64,000 nt of DNA, from contig JASJCP010000008.1 of the NCBI GenBank assembly GCA_030065935.1, positions 62,001 through 126,000 of the forward strand. Reading direction: 5' to 3'. The position numbers and the translations under genes are program-made. Below are positions 27,006 to 35,462 of the stretch, piece after piece (the stretch's first letter is position 1; every line of letters starts with the position of its first letter). The stretch comes from Xenococcaceae cyanobacterium MO_167.B27 (lineage in GTDB: Bacteria; Cyanobacteriota; Cyanobacteriia; Cyanobacteriales; Xenococcaceae). The notes under the pieces are model-generated. The model saw only the letters and a list, made by a program, of their open reading frames with translations, searched no databases and was not told the origin of the DNA.

Positions 27006-27209
27006 ATGAATATTTTGACTATTTGTCCTTGTTGTTCTAGCCCTATGCTTCACCACTTTCGTCATGGTAAAGAATACTGGTTTTGTCGAAGCTGTTGGCA
27101 AGAAATGCCAAACTTATCTGTTATCAAAGAAAAAAATAGCTGTTCTCAAAATCAGATTATCAATTTATCTTCTAGTCTGGTCAAACTTACTAAAGCTGTT
27201 GTAGTATAA
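27006..27209 (+). CDS. Small zinc-ribbon-like protein
   Basis: The 67-residue protein has C7-x2-C10 and C27-x2-C30 around a short HFRHGKEYWF stretch, a likely zinc ribbon. The C-terminus is unstructured and polar. I recognise the type from other cyanobacteria but not a function. It is 36 bp after the DUF1830 gene, and TGGAG is upstream of the start. Confidence 0.65.
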   Translation: MNILTICPCCSSPMLHHFRHGKEYWFCRSCWQEMPNLSVIKEKNSCSQNQIINLSSSLVKLTKAVVV

Positions 27210-27245
27210 GCCAATTTCCCAAAGGTACGAATATAGGAAACTAAA

Positions 27246-27476
27246 ATGAATAGTCAACAAAAAGCGAGAAAAGCTATGGCTCAATCTCGTCAGCACGAAG
27301 AACATAGCGAGAAAAATATCTTATTTCGTGTTGAAGAAAAAATTGAACAATCTCCTTGCCAAGAAATAGAAGCAGAAGCTAGAGAATTAATGATTGAAAA
27401 ACGCCAGCACGACAAACACACACAAGATACCATGCTGTCTCGTTCAGAATCAGAAATTGGTCATACAACTCCATAA
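27246..27476 (+). CDS. Small protein with an internal duplication
   Basis: I do not recognise this 76-residue, highly charged protein. It is built of two similar segments about 38 residues apart: ARKAMAQSRQHEEH (from 7) and ARELMIEKRQHDKH (from 45), each followed by a leucine-arginine-glutamate stretch. It looks like a helical repeat. It starts 36 bp after the zinc-ribbon gene. Confidence 0.6.
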   Translation: MNSQQKARKAMAQSRQHEEHSEKNILFRVEEKIEQSPCQEIEAEARELMIEKRQHDKHTQDTMLSRSESEIGHTTP

Positions 27477-27563
27477 AAAAAATGCTGTTTTGAATACTGG
27501 ATTAGGAAAATAGTTGTGAATTTTAGTATGAATGAATAATTACTAATTTATGGGATGTAATTA

Positions 27564-28025
27564 ATGCCTAACAAAATAGAAAAAGATTACACAAATAGGC
27601 AACAATCAAATCTAAATCTTCTCAATTCTAAATTCCAAGAGAGATTGGGATATTTAGGCATTTATTCCCAAAGAAATCATCAACAGTTTTTTAACAATCT
27701 TTCTCCTATAGAACAGCAAAAATTGCTTGAAGAATTTAAAGCAGAATACTATGAAATTCTGACTAATTATTTTAGTGAAGAAACTAAAATTAATTCTGAG
27801 ATTGATCGATTTGTAGAAAAAGCTTTTTTCGTGAATTTACCTCTGGATAAAGTTGTAGAAATTCATATAGAATTGATAGAAGATTTGGGTCGTGAGCTAA
27901 AATTCAAAGGTTTACATTCCGATTTTCTCAGTGATTATCGTTTGACTTTAATTGATGTTATTACTCACCTGGGAGAAATGTATCGGAGTGTAATTAGTAA
28001 AAACTGCGCCGTTTATCATCGTTGA
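27564..28025 (+). CDS. KaiA C-terminal-domain protein (short form)
   Basis: KaiA stimulates autophosphorylation of the circadian clock kinase KaiC. The 153-residue protein matches the KaiA C-terminal domain from about residue 55: AFFVNLPLDKVVEIHIELIE and DYRLTLIDVITHLGEMYRSV are close to clock KaiA. The pseudo-receiver domain of full-length KaiA is absent, as in some filamentous species. The N-terminal 55 residues are unlike the usual linker. No kaiB or kaiC lies in the window, and the neighbours are the DUF1830 and small-protein genes, so it may be a KaiA paralogue. Confidence 0.75.
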   Translation: MPNKIEKDYTNRQQSNLNLLNSKFQERLGYLGIYSQRNHQQFFNNLSPIEQQKLLEEFKAEYYEILTNYFSEETKINSEIDRFVEKAFFVNLPLDKVVEIHIELIEDLGRELKFKGLHSDFLSDYRLTLIDVITHLGEMYRSVISKNCAVYHR

Positions 28026-28290
28026 TTTTAACCTTGCCTTAGTAATCTTTTTCTTGATTGTTAGTAGTTAGTAGTTAGTAGTTAGTGGTTAGTTCTTATG
28101 TTGAAATTATTTGTTGCTGTTGTGACATTGTTATATCAAATCACTAAGTATTTGCTACACATAAAATATCTACTTTTTCTCACCTATTAATATTTGTTTC
28201 TAGCGATCGCCTGATCCATTAATAGCATATCTAAAGTAATTTGATATTACGATTAATATCATCTATATATTTTTTTCCAGAAAAAATTGA
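28026..28290. other. Intergenic region after the KaiA-like gene
   Basis: It has TTAGTAG repeats near 28063-28095 and AT-rich sequence. No gene is visible. Confidence 0.5.
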
Positions 28291-28592
28291 ATCAAATCAT
28301 CAAAAAAAAATTCTAATAATGTAATTTCTGAGCAAATAACTAAAGTTATTTCCCAGGATATCCTTTTTCAGATTGAACCGAATACATCTTTAGATTTGGT
28401 ACGTGAAATACTAGGAACACCTCAGAAAATATATAATAGCAGATTACCAGTATTTTCAGATTTGGTTGTTATAATCATCCTGAATTATTAGGATCAAAAA
28501 TCAAAAATGGAAAAATACTTGATGTTCAGGGAAGCGAAATAGATTGGCTCTTCCGATTTGGTCATGCCAAACTGTTAGAAACTAGTACTTAA
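28291..28592 (+). pseudogene. Frameshifted remnant of an unknown gene
   Basis: One frame reads QDILFQIEPNTSLDLVREIL, then GTPQKIYNSRLPVF. Close to 28450 the sense continues in another frame with CYNHPELLGSKIKNGKILDV and EIDWLFRFGHAKLLETST to a stop at 28590-28592. The two halves look like one protein broken by a single-base change, and no start codon remains. I do not recognise the family. Confidence 0.5.
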
Positions 28593-29022
28593 AAGTCTTG
28601 CTGTGCAAGACTTGTGGTTTTTAAAGTTTGATATTGTATATTTTTCTCCAAATCCCTTTAAAGGTAAGCCTTTTACCAAAATTCAGCATGGTGAGTTCGG
28701 TAGAGCCAATAGATTTAGGACAAATTTTCATCAAAATTTATTTCGTGTCAATTTCATTAGAAGAAAAACGAGGTCATCCTATTGTTAGTGGCAGTTACAT
28801 TTATCATTTATAGCAGTTCTTATTGGAGTTAGGTCTTGTTGATTGATGAAAAGTTGATTGTTCTTGATTTCCTTGAGCCTAATACTAGATGTAACTCATA
28901 AGTACGAGAAAAGCTATATCGTTCATTATTTTAATACCCTAGTCATCCGCGCACCCCCACCTTTACCATTTAATCTTTAATGAGGGTGAAACTACTTATG
29001 CAGCATTTAATGTTCAATGGTA
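28593..29022. other. Non-coding or decayed region before the stress genes
   Basis: Two overlapping frames of 61 codons (28603-28813) look like decay or chance. Near 28980 a frame with TTYAAFNVQWYQELG runs into the 3' end of the universal stress gene and may be another gene fragment. No intact gene is supported. Confidence 0.4.
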
Positions 29023-29586
29023 TCAAGAATTAGGGGTCAGTTCTAAGCTTTGTGATGAAGATTGTCGCTTCTTAGATTGGATGGGAGTCTGAACCAGTAA
29101 AACTGAGCAAGGAGCATGATGAACGACATAGTTGCTGACACTACCTAAAAATACCTCTTTCAAACCTGAATATCCCCTTCTGCCAATAAAAATCACATCC
29201 GCGTTGCAGGATTTAGCGAAGTCACAGATAGTAGAACTAGGATGACCACTGATTTGGCTAAATTCAGTTTCTACTCCTGCTGCACGTGCGTCCTTAGCAA
29301 AAGAACGTAATATCTTTAGTCCTTCTTCCTCAAAAGCTTTCCATTGCTTGTGATACGTTTCGTTAGCTAAATGACTGATTTGAGGATCGAGGTGCATATA
29401 GTGATCGCCGATAGTAGGATAAAAAGTAGGATAAACAGACATTATGGGACTGTCTTCTTCTTCTCCCGATAAAACGTGCAGTAATATTAAATTACCCCCC
29501 ATAGCTTTAGCTAAGAATAAAGCTTCCTCAAACACTTTTCTATTTGCCGTTGAGCGATCAATCGCTACCAGAATTTTGTTAAACAT
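29023..29586 (-). CDS. Universal stress protein, copy 2
   Basis: The 187-residue protein has the UspA fold: start MFNKILVAIDRS and the ATP-binding pattern GRRGYSGLKEVFLGS (G-2x-G-9x-G-S), followed by HHAPCSVLLVQ. It is 43 bp downstream of a second family member on the same strand. The central insert HYMHLDPQISHLANETYHKQ is seen in a group of longer cyanobacterial members. It probably helps survival under stress; direct function is unknown. Confidence 0.9.
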   Translation of the reverse strand: MFNKILVAIDRSTANRKVFEEALFLAKAMGGNLILLHVLSGEEEDSPIMSVYPTFYPTIGDHYMHLDPQISHLANETYHKQWKAFEEEGLKILRSFAKDARAAGVETEFSQISGHPSSTICDFAKSCNADVIFIGRRGYSGLKEVFLGSVSNYVVHHAPCSVLLVQTPIQSKKRQSSSQSLELTPNS

Positions 29587-29629
29587 TTTGTTCTCCCTTG
29601 TTAGTAGTTAGTACGAGCGTGGTTAGTGG

Positions 29630-30160
29630 TTAGTTGCTATTTGCTACTTTTTCTTCAGAGATAATAGAATCTAAATTTGTTTCATTGTCAATCTCAGTAC
29701 GCACAATTAAAACCGAACAGGGTGCATGATGAGTCACATAGTTACTGACACTACCAAGAAACATCTCTTTAAGACCTTTTAATCCGCGACTTCCCACTAT
29801 AATTAAATCAGCTTCCCAAGTGCTTGCTAGTTGGCAAATTGTCCGCCCTGGGTTTCCAGTTAATTGAGTATATTCTGTTTCTATTCCTGCTTCTGTAGCT
29901 TTGTCAGTTAGATGTTGTAAGAAATTTAGTCCCAATTGTTTATGCTCTGATAGTTTCTTCTGATATATCTCGTAATCGTTATCGTCTAACATCGGATAGT
30001 AAGAATAGGTAGGTAACACGGGATAACCTGCTTCATCTTCTGATACAACGTGCAGCAACATTAAGGTTGCATCGGTAGTTTTAGCTAAAGATACTGCTGA
30101 ATCAAAGACGGATTTATTTCTTTCGGAATGATCTACCGCTACTAGGATTTTACTAATCAT
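29630..30160 (-). CDS. Universal stress protein, copy 1
   Basis: The 176-residue UspA-type protein starts MISKILVAVDHS and has the nucleotide-binding pattern GSRGLKGLKEMFLGS. It is similar to copy 2 over the whole length, indicating an old tandem duplication. It lies between copy 2 and ppsA on the same strand, but repeat DNA separates it from ppsA. Confidence 0.9.
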   Translation of the reverse strand: MISKILVAVDHSERNKSVFDSAVSLAKTTDATLMLLHVVSEDEAGYPVLPTYSYYPMLDDNDYEIYQKKLSEHKQLGLNFLQHLTDKATEAGIETEYTQLTGNPGRTICQLASTWEADLIIVGSRGLKGLKEMFLGSVSNYVTHHAPCSVLIVRTEIDNETNLDSIISEEKVANSN

Positions 30161-30174
30161 GGGGATTACCTCTT

Positions 30175-30357
30175 TCTAAGGGATGAGGAAGGAGGGATGA
30201 GGGATGAGGAAGCATTAAGGAGTGAGGGATAAAGGATTCTGGATGAGGAAGGATCAAAGGGATGAAGAATGAACGATGAAGGATAAATACCTAAGACCTC
30301 TTACTTATTACTTATTACTTATTACCTCACTATTCATCCCTCATAATTCATCCCTTC
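30175..30357. repeat. GGATGAG-type repeats
   Basis: A run of degenerate GGATGAGG and TTACTTA units lies between ppsA and the universal stress genes. Confidence 0.8.
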
Positions 30358-32868
30358 TCACTGGGTGTTTCCTTGCTTTTCTACCTCCGCTACTTTGAGT
30401 TTGGTTTTCAAGACTGAGTCGGGATTGAGACTGATGGAGTTGATTCGGAGCTGTACTAAAAACTCGGCAAATTCTGGATAGTCGCTGGGTGCTTGACCAC
30501 AGATGCCAATTTTGCGATTGTTTTGTTGGGCTTTGGCGATCGCAATTTGTACCATAGTTTTAACTGCATTATTGCGTTCGTCGAATAGATGGGCAACTAA
30601 GGAAGAATCGCGATCAAGTCCTAAAGTTAATTGTGTTAGGTCATTTGAACCAATGGAGAAGCCATCAAAATATTCACTGAATTGGTCTGCTAGCAGGACA
30701 TTACTAGGAAGTTCGCACATAATATATACTTGCAAACCATTTTTGCCCCTGACTAAGCCGTATTTTGCCATTTCCCCTAATACTTTTCTTCCTTCATCGG
30801 GAGTGCGACAGAAAGGAATCATCGGGATGACATTAGTTAAGCCCATTGCGTCTCGAACTCGTTTAAATGCCTGACATTCCATACCAAAGGCTTCCCTATA
30901 CTGAGGATCGTAATAGCGACTTGCACCCCTCCAGCCCAACATGGGGTTTTCTTCGTTTGGTTCAAACTGTTTACCACCTAAAAGATTGGCATATTCATTA
31001 CTCTTGAAGTCAGACATCCGCACGATAACAGGTTTGGGGTAGAATGCTGCTGCAATGGTAGCAATGCCTCTAGCTAGCTTATCAACAAAGAAATCGGGTT
31101 TATGTTGATAATCACTTGTAAGTCTGGCAATAGCTATTTTTTCCGCAACATCTTTTAATTCGTCAAACTTGAGTAAAGCTAGAGGATGAACTTTGATGTT
31201 ATTGGCAATAATAAACTCTAACCTTGCCAAGCCTACACCATCGGAGGGTAAAGCTGATAAACTAAAAGCCTCTTCGGGATTACCCACATTCATTAAAATT
31301 TGGGTTTTAGTTTGGGGTAAATTATCTAACTGAGTTTCTTCGACGCTAAAAGGAATCATACCAGCATACACTTTGCCTTGTTCCCCTTCAGCGCAAGATA
31401 CAGTAACCTCTTGTCCATTTTTGATGTCTTTGGTAGCATCACCACAGCCGACGATGGCAGGTATTCCCATTTCACGGGCAATAATTGCTGCATGGCAAGT
31501 TCTACCACCCTGGTTAGTAACAATGGCGCTGGCTTTTTTCATAATGGGTTCCCAGTCAGGATCGGTTTTATTGGTAACTAACACTTCTCCTGGTTGGAAT
31601 TTTTCAATCTCGCTTACATTCAAGATGACTCTGGCTACACCAGCACCAATTTTTTCACCAACTGCTCTACCTGTGGTTAATATATCCCCTGTTGCATCTA
31701 ATTTATAGGTCTGTAATATATTGTTGGCTTTCTGAGATTGTACGGTTTCGGGGCGGGCTTGGACGATAAATAATTCCCCTGTAATGCCGTCTTTTGCCCA
31801 TTCAATATCCATTGGGGTATAGACATCTCGTATCTTAGAGTAGTGTTCTTCAATCTCACAAGCCCACTTGGCTAATTGCAGAATTTCCTCATCGTTAATG
31901 GCATATTGATTTCTTTCCGAGGGGGATGTGGGGACATTTTTAGTTAGTTTACTACCGCCTAGATCGTAAATCATCTTGACTTCTTTGCTACCAAGACGTT
32001 TATCTAAGATTGGGCGATAGCCTTGAGTGAGAGTCGGTTTAAATACAACATATTCATCGGGGTTAACCGCACCCTGAACCACGTTTTCACCCAAACCATA
32101 AGCAGCAGTAATTAAAGCTGCATCTTTAAAACCTGTTTCCGTATCAATAGAAAACATCACCCCAGAAGTAGCTAAATCAGAACGCACCATCTTTTGTACG
32201 CCAACAGAAAGAGCTACATTAAAGTGGTCGAAGCCTCTTTGAGTACGATAGGAAATAGCGCGATCTGTAAACAGGGATGCAAAGCATTTATGACAAGCTT
32301 CAAGAACACATTGAACACCGTGAACGTTGAGATAGGTTTCCTGTTGTCCCGCAAAACTCGCGTCTGGTAAATCTTCCGCAGTTGCCGAGGAACGAACTGC
32401 TACATCCACGTTATAACTATATTTCTCACATTGTTCTCTTGCTTCCCCTTCAAAGCGATCGCAATCTTCCGCCTCAACACTATATCGCTGGCAAAGTTGA
32501 CTGTAAGCAGATGCGATCGCTGTTTCTAGTTCTTCAGGAAAAGGAGTATTCAGAATCAACGCCCTAGCTTGCCTACCCCGTATCTTTAAGTTATTAACAT
32601 CTTCTACATCGAGATCGGCAAACAGTTGACGTAGTTTACTTTCTAGTCCTGCCTGTTGGATAAAATAACGATAAGCGTAAGCAGTAGTAGCAAAACCTCC
32701 TGGTACATTAATTCCTTTAGGTGTTAACTGTTGGATCATTTCTCCTAGAGAAGCATTTTTACCACCTACTAGGGAAACGTCTTCCATTCCCACTTGTTCA
32801 AACCAGAGGACAAAAGCTGGTTGTTTATCTTGCAGAAGTTCTTTTTGACGAGCTGCTATTACTACCAT
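30358..32868 (-). CDS. ppsA: Phosphoenolpyruvate synthase
   Basis: This enzyme makes phosphoenolpyruvate from pyruvate and ATP. The 836-residue protein has the N-terminal ATP-binding part with GGKNASLGEM, the phosphohistidine domain with H459 in GGRTCHAAIIAREMGIPAIV, and a C-terminal PEP-binding barrel with MCELPSNVLLADQF and GSNDLTQLTLGLDRD. The length is close to the E. coli enzyme. The start is the ATG at 32868 after GAGGAAATAGAATTT. The direct-repeat motif lies about 80 bp upstream. In cyanobacteria this enzyme is often stress-linked. Confidence 0.95.
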   Translation of the reverse strand: MVVIAARQKELLQDKQPAFVLWFEQVGMEDVSLVGGKNASLGEMIQQLTPKGINVPGGFATTAYAYRYFIQQAGLESKLRQLFADLDVEDVNNLKIRGRQARALILNTPFPEELETAIASAYSQLCQRYSVEAEDCDRFEGEAREQCEKYSYNVDVAVRSSATAEDLPDASFAGQQETYLNVHGVQCVLEACHKCFASLFTDRAISYRTQRGFDHFNVALSVGVQKMVRSDLATSGVMFSIDTETGFKDAALITAAYGLGENVVQGAVNPDEYVVFKPTLTQGYRPILDKRLGSKEVKMIYDLGGSKLTKNVPTSPSERNQYAINDEEILQLAKWACEIEEHYSKIRDVYTPMDIEWAKDGITGELFIVQARPETVQSQKANNILQTYKLDATGDILTTGRAVGEKIGAGVARVILNVSEIEKFQPGEVLVTNKTDPDWEPIMKKASAIVTNQGGRTCHAAIIAREMGIPAIVGCGDATKDIKNGQEVTVSCAEGEQGKVYAGMIPFSVEETQLDNLPQTKTQILMNVGNPEEAFSLSALPSDGVGLARLEFIIANNIKVHPLALLKFDELKDVAEKIAIARLTSDYQHKPDFFVDKLARGIATIAAAFYPKPVIVRMSDFKSNEYANLLGGKQFEPNEENPMLGWRGASRYYDPQYREAFGMECQAFKRVRDAMGLTNVIPMIPFCRTPDEGRKVLGEMAKYGLVRGKNGLQVYIMCELPSNVLLADQFSEYFDGFSIGSNDLTQLTLGLDRDSSLVAHLFDERNNAVKTMVQIAIAKAQQNNRKIGICGQAPSDYPEFAEFLVQLRINSISLNPDSVLKTKLKVAEVEKQGNTQ

Positions 32869-32946
32869 AAATTCTATTTCCTCGTTTAACTTCTACCTCA
32901 TCGCACCTATGATAAGCAAGTGCTGGTTTGAGGTTGATAATTCCTT

Positions 32947-32980
32947 TGTAAATAAACAATTTGAGGAACTTGTGAGGATA
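32947..32980. repeat. 34-bp direct repeat left of the restriction-modification genes; contains the direct-repeat motif
   Basis: This 34-bp sequence recurs at 35344-35377 with one difference. Inside it is TTGAGGA-N4-GTGAGGA (32961-32978), the best copy of the motif. It is upstream of ppsA (minus strand) and 23 bp before the methyltransferase ATG. Confidence 0.8.
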
Positions 32981-33002
32981 ATAAACAGAAAGTTTCTGTA
33001 TA

Positions 33003-34313
33003 ATGGGTGGTCATGCTATCTCCTCTCTTGATAAGGCTCAACCTACCAGCATTAGTCAAGGACTCTATCTAACCAAGTTCTCAAATGTAGCATCAAAAAC
33101 ACTCTTGAAGGAAGGATATTCGTTGAAGGAGTTTAATAAACCAATCCCACAAGCAAGCCTCAACATTGTTGAGAAGAGTAGAGCTAATCTGTTTTCTTGG
33201 CGTGGTCAGTTTTCACCACAGCTTATTGAAGTTATATTAAACTCATATTGTCTGCCCAACTCAGTCATTCTCGATCCTTTTTTAGGTAGCGGAACTGTTT
33301 TGTTAGAAGCAGGAAATTTCAGGTTTGAGGTATATGGTTTTGAAATCAACCCAGCAGCTTGCATCTTAAGTAGTACTTATGAATTAATAAATAATCCTCA
33401 GCGAAAAAAAATTGTCAGGAAAGTCAGAGAAAAGATAGATCTGATATTCCCTTTCCAAATTCTTGAAAATAATAGTCAAGTACAAAATTTAGCCGAAATT
33501 TTCTGGGAAATCAGGAGAGACTTAGATGAAGAGTCAATCAAAGTATTCGATACTTTAGTCATCCTTCTTGACGTTGCTAATAACGAAATTACTAATCAAT
33601 TTATACAGGCAAAATTTTCTAGCTTGGTGAATGTTATAGAGAAATTTCCCTATTCAGAAAAGCCAATTAGAGTTGGGTTGTCTGATGCTCGCGCTCTACC
33701 AATAAAAGATAAACAAGTGGATTTTGTGGTGACTTCACCGCCATATATCAACGTATTCAATTATCATCAAAACTACCGAAAATCGGCTGAAATTTTAGGA
33801 TGGAACTTATTAAAGATTGCCAAATCAGAAATTGGGTCTAATAGAGCCAACAGAAAAAATCGTTTCTATACAGTAGTGCAATACTGTATAGACATGGCTG
33901 CTACTCTTAAAGAACTTGCCAGAGTAACTAAAACCGATGCTCGAATTGTCTTTATTGTAGGGTATGAATCCAATGTTTTAGGAGTTCCCTTTTACAATGC
34001 TGATATTATTGAAAAAATCGGGGTGAAATCAGGTCTTTTTACCAAAGTCCTGAGACAAAAGAGAGAGTTCAAAAATAAATTTGGAAAAACTATACGAGAA
34101 GACATAATCAACTTTCTAAATCGAGATAGTCAATGTTGTAAAAGTTTACTAGAAAATGTCGCACGAGAGGTTGCATTCGATGCCTTGACCAATGGTCTTT
34201 CCATAGTTGACTCAAAAAATCTTGAATATTTAGAAAGTGCGATTGATAAAGTTCAGGATATTGATGGAACAGTGGTATTAAATAAAAACCACTATATCTA
34301 CCTATCTCGTTAA
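33003..34313 (+). CDS. DNA methyltransferase (N4-cytosine or N6-adenine type)
   Basis: The 436-residue protein has the AdoMet-binding motif ILDPFLGSGTVLLEAG near residue 90 and the amino-methyltransferase motif TSPPY at 244-248. TSPPY is usual in N4-cytosine enzymes and also found in some N6-adenine enzymes. With the nuclease gene 48 bp downstream it forms a probable type II restriction-modification pair. The start is the ATG at 33003; no strong ribosome-binding site is visible. Confidence 0.85.
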   Translation: MGGHAISSLDKAQPTSISQGLYLTKFSNVASKTLLKEGYSLKEFNKPIPQASLNIVEKSRANLFSWRGQFSPQLIEVILNSYCLPNSVILDPFLGSGTVLLEAGNFRFEVYGFEINPAACILSSTYELINNPQRKKIVRKVREKIDLIFPFQILENNSQVQNLAEIFWEIRRDLDEESIKVFDTLVILLDVANNEITNQFIQAKFSSLVNVIEKFPYSEKPIRVGLSDARALPIKDKQVDFVVTSPPYINVFNYHQNYRKSAEILGWNLLKIAKSEIGSNRANRKNRFYTVVQYCIDMAATLKELARVTKTDARIVFIVGYESNVLGVPFYNADIIEKIGVKSGLFTKVLRQKREFKNKFGKTIREDIINFLNRDSQCCKSLLENVAREVAFDALTNGLSIVDSKNLEYLESAIDKVQDIDGTVVLNKNHYIYLSR

Positions 34314-34361
34314 CTTACTCATTTAGCCAATCCTACTCCTCTAGTAAATTCCATTCAATCT

Positions 34362-35273
34362 ATGCCTGAACTTTCTCTTCCTCATTACAAAAAACTGAAA
34401 GCGTGTTTAAACAATCCTCGGCTACCTGAAGCTGATAAAGAAAGACTAGAAGAAGCTATCAGGAAATACCAGGAGTGGATTGCTGCACTTGAAGCAGTTG
34501 AGAGTGGACAAACAGATACAGTAGAGAAAATGGTTGAAGCAACCAATCAGTACAAGCGATTTATTGAACTTGATGTAATATTCGATAGTCCAGAAAATTT
34601 TTTATATCGTCAAAAGGGACAACTAAAGCTAGACAATACAATTTTGGAAGAATTCTTGCCTCAATTAGTTTTTCGTAGTTTGAGAGGAATAGATGATTCT
34701 TTTGAGTTAGGTCCAAGAAAAACGTTCTCAGGACTTAGTTTCCTATCCTCGATTGGAAACCCTGGTCAAGGTGGTGAACCAAGTATTAAATCTAAAGATC
34801 AAGATTTTATCCTTGGTAAAAAGCTATACTTGAAATCATCCTTTGATCCAGAGTTTCAAGATTATAAGCTGATTGAGTCCCATCTTGGATATGTATGTGC
34901 AGAATGCAAGACAAATTTAGACAAAACCATGTTCCAAGAAGCTATAGCAACCAGTAGAGATTTAAAGGTGGCTGTACCTGGATCTTTGTACTTTCTAATA
35001 TGTGAATTTCTTGATATGACACCAGTATCAATAGTTTCGACTCAGATTGATGATGTTTTGATTGTGCGTAAGACTAAACGGATGTCTTCCAATATTAGAC
35101 AAGAATATAGAACACCAGAAGAAAGACGGCTTCGCAGGCAGGAATATATAGACTTTTTAGATTCTTCTAAATACTATTCTGATGTATTTCAAAGGATGAT
35201 TGATAAAATCCAAGCTTTAATAGATGATACAAATCCCTCAATCCAGAAAGTTCTAAATCAGGGTTATTTTTAG
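34362..35273 (+). CDS. Probable type II restriction endonuclease (Bpu10I-like)
   Basis: The 303-residue protein contains a PD-(D/E)XK-like centre: an acidic FDPEFQDYKLIESHLGY stretch and then E181-C-K183 in CAECKTNLDKTMFQEA. The ECKTNLDKTM region recalls the Bpu10I endonuclease family, but this family match is from memory and tentative. It starts with a helical charged region. Its place directly after a DNA methyltransferase supports the role. Confidence 0.7.
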   Translation: MPELSLPHYKKLKACLNNPRLPEADKERLEEAIRKYQEWIAALEAVESGQTDTVEKMVEATNQYKRFIELDVIFDSPENFLYRQKGQLKLDNTILEEFLPQLVFRSLRGIDDSFELGPRKTFSGLSFLSSIGNPGQGGEPSIKSKDQDFILGKKLYLKSSFDPEFQDYKLIESHLGYVCAECKTNLDKTMFQEAIATSRDLKVAVPGSLYFLICEFLDMTPVSIVSTQIDDVLIVRKTKRMSSNIRQEYRTPEERRLRRQEYIDFLDSSKYYSDVFQRMIDKIQALIDDTNPSIQKVLNQGYF

Positions 35274-35343
35274 ATTTTCTCTGATCCATTTGCAATCTAA
35301 CAGATACCCCAATTAATACAGCAGAAGATTTCTGTTATTCATC

Positions 35344-35377
35344 TGTAAATAAATAATTTGAGGAACTTGTGAGGATA
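35344..35377. repeat. 34-bp direct repeat right of the restriction-modification genes
   Basis: It matches 32947-32980 at 33 of 34 positions and again holds TTGAGGA-N4-GTGAGGA (35358-35375). No gene start lies close to this copy: it is between the 3' ends of two convergent genes. Confidence 0.8.
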
Positions 35378-35462
35378 GCTAAGTAGCTGTGCAGAATAAA
35401 CTACATAGTGAGGACAGGTAACGCGGTAATGATGATTACAATTTCCTAAAAAGCTACTTTTA

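Noticed and set aside
28603-28813. Two overlapping 61-codon frames
   Set aside because: Neither has a start signal or a familiar sequence; they lie among decayed gene pieces.
28940-29091. Frame with TTYAAFNVQWYQELG
   Set aside because: It has no start codon and overlaps the intact universal stress gene; possibly a gene fragment but not supportable.
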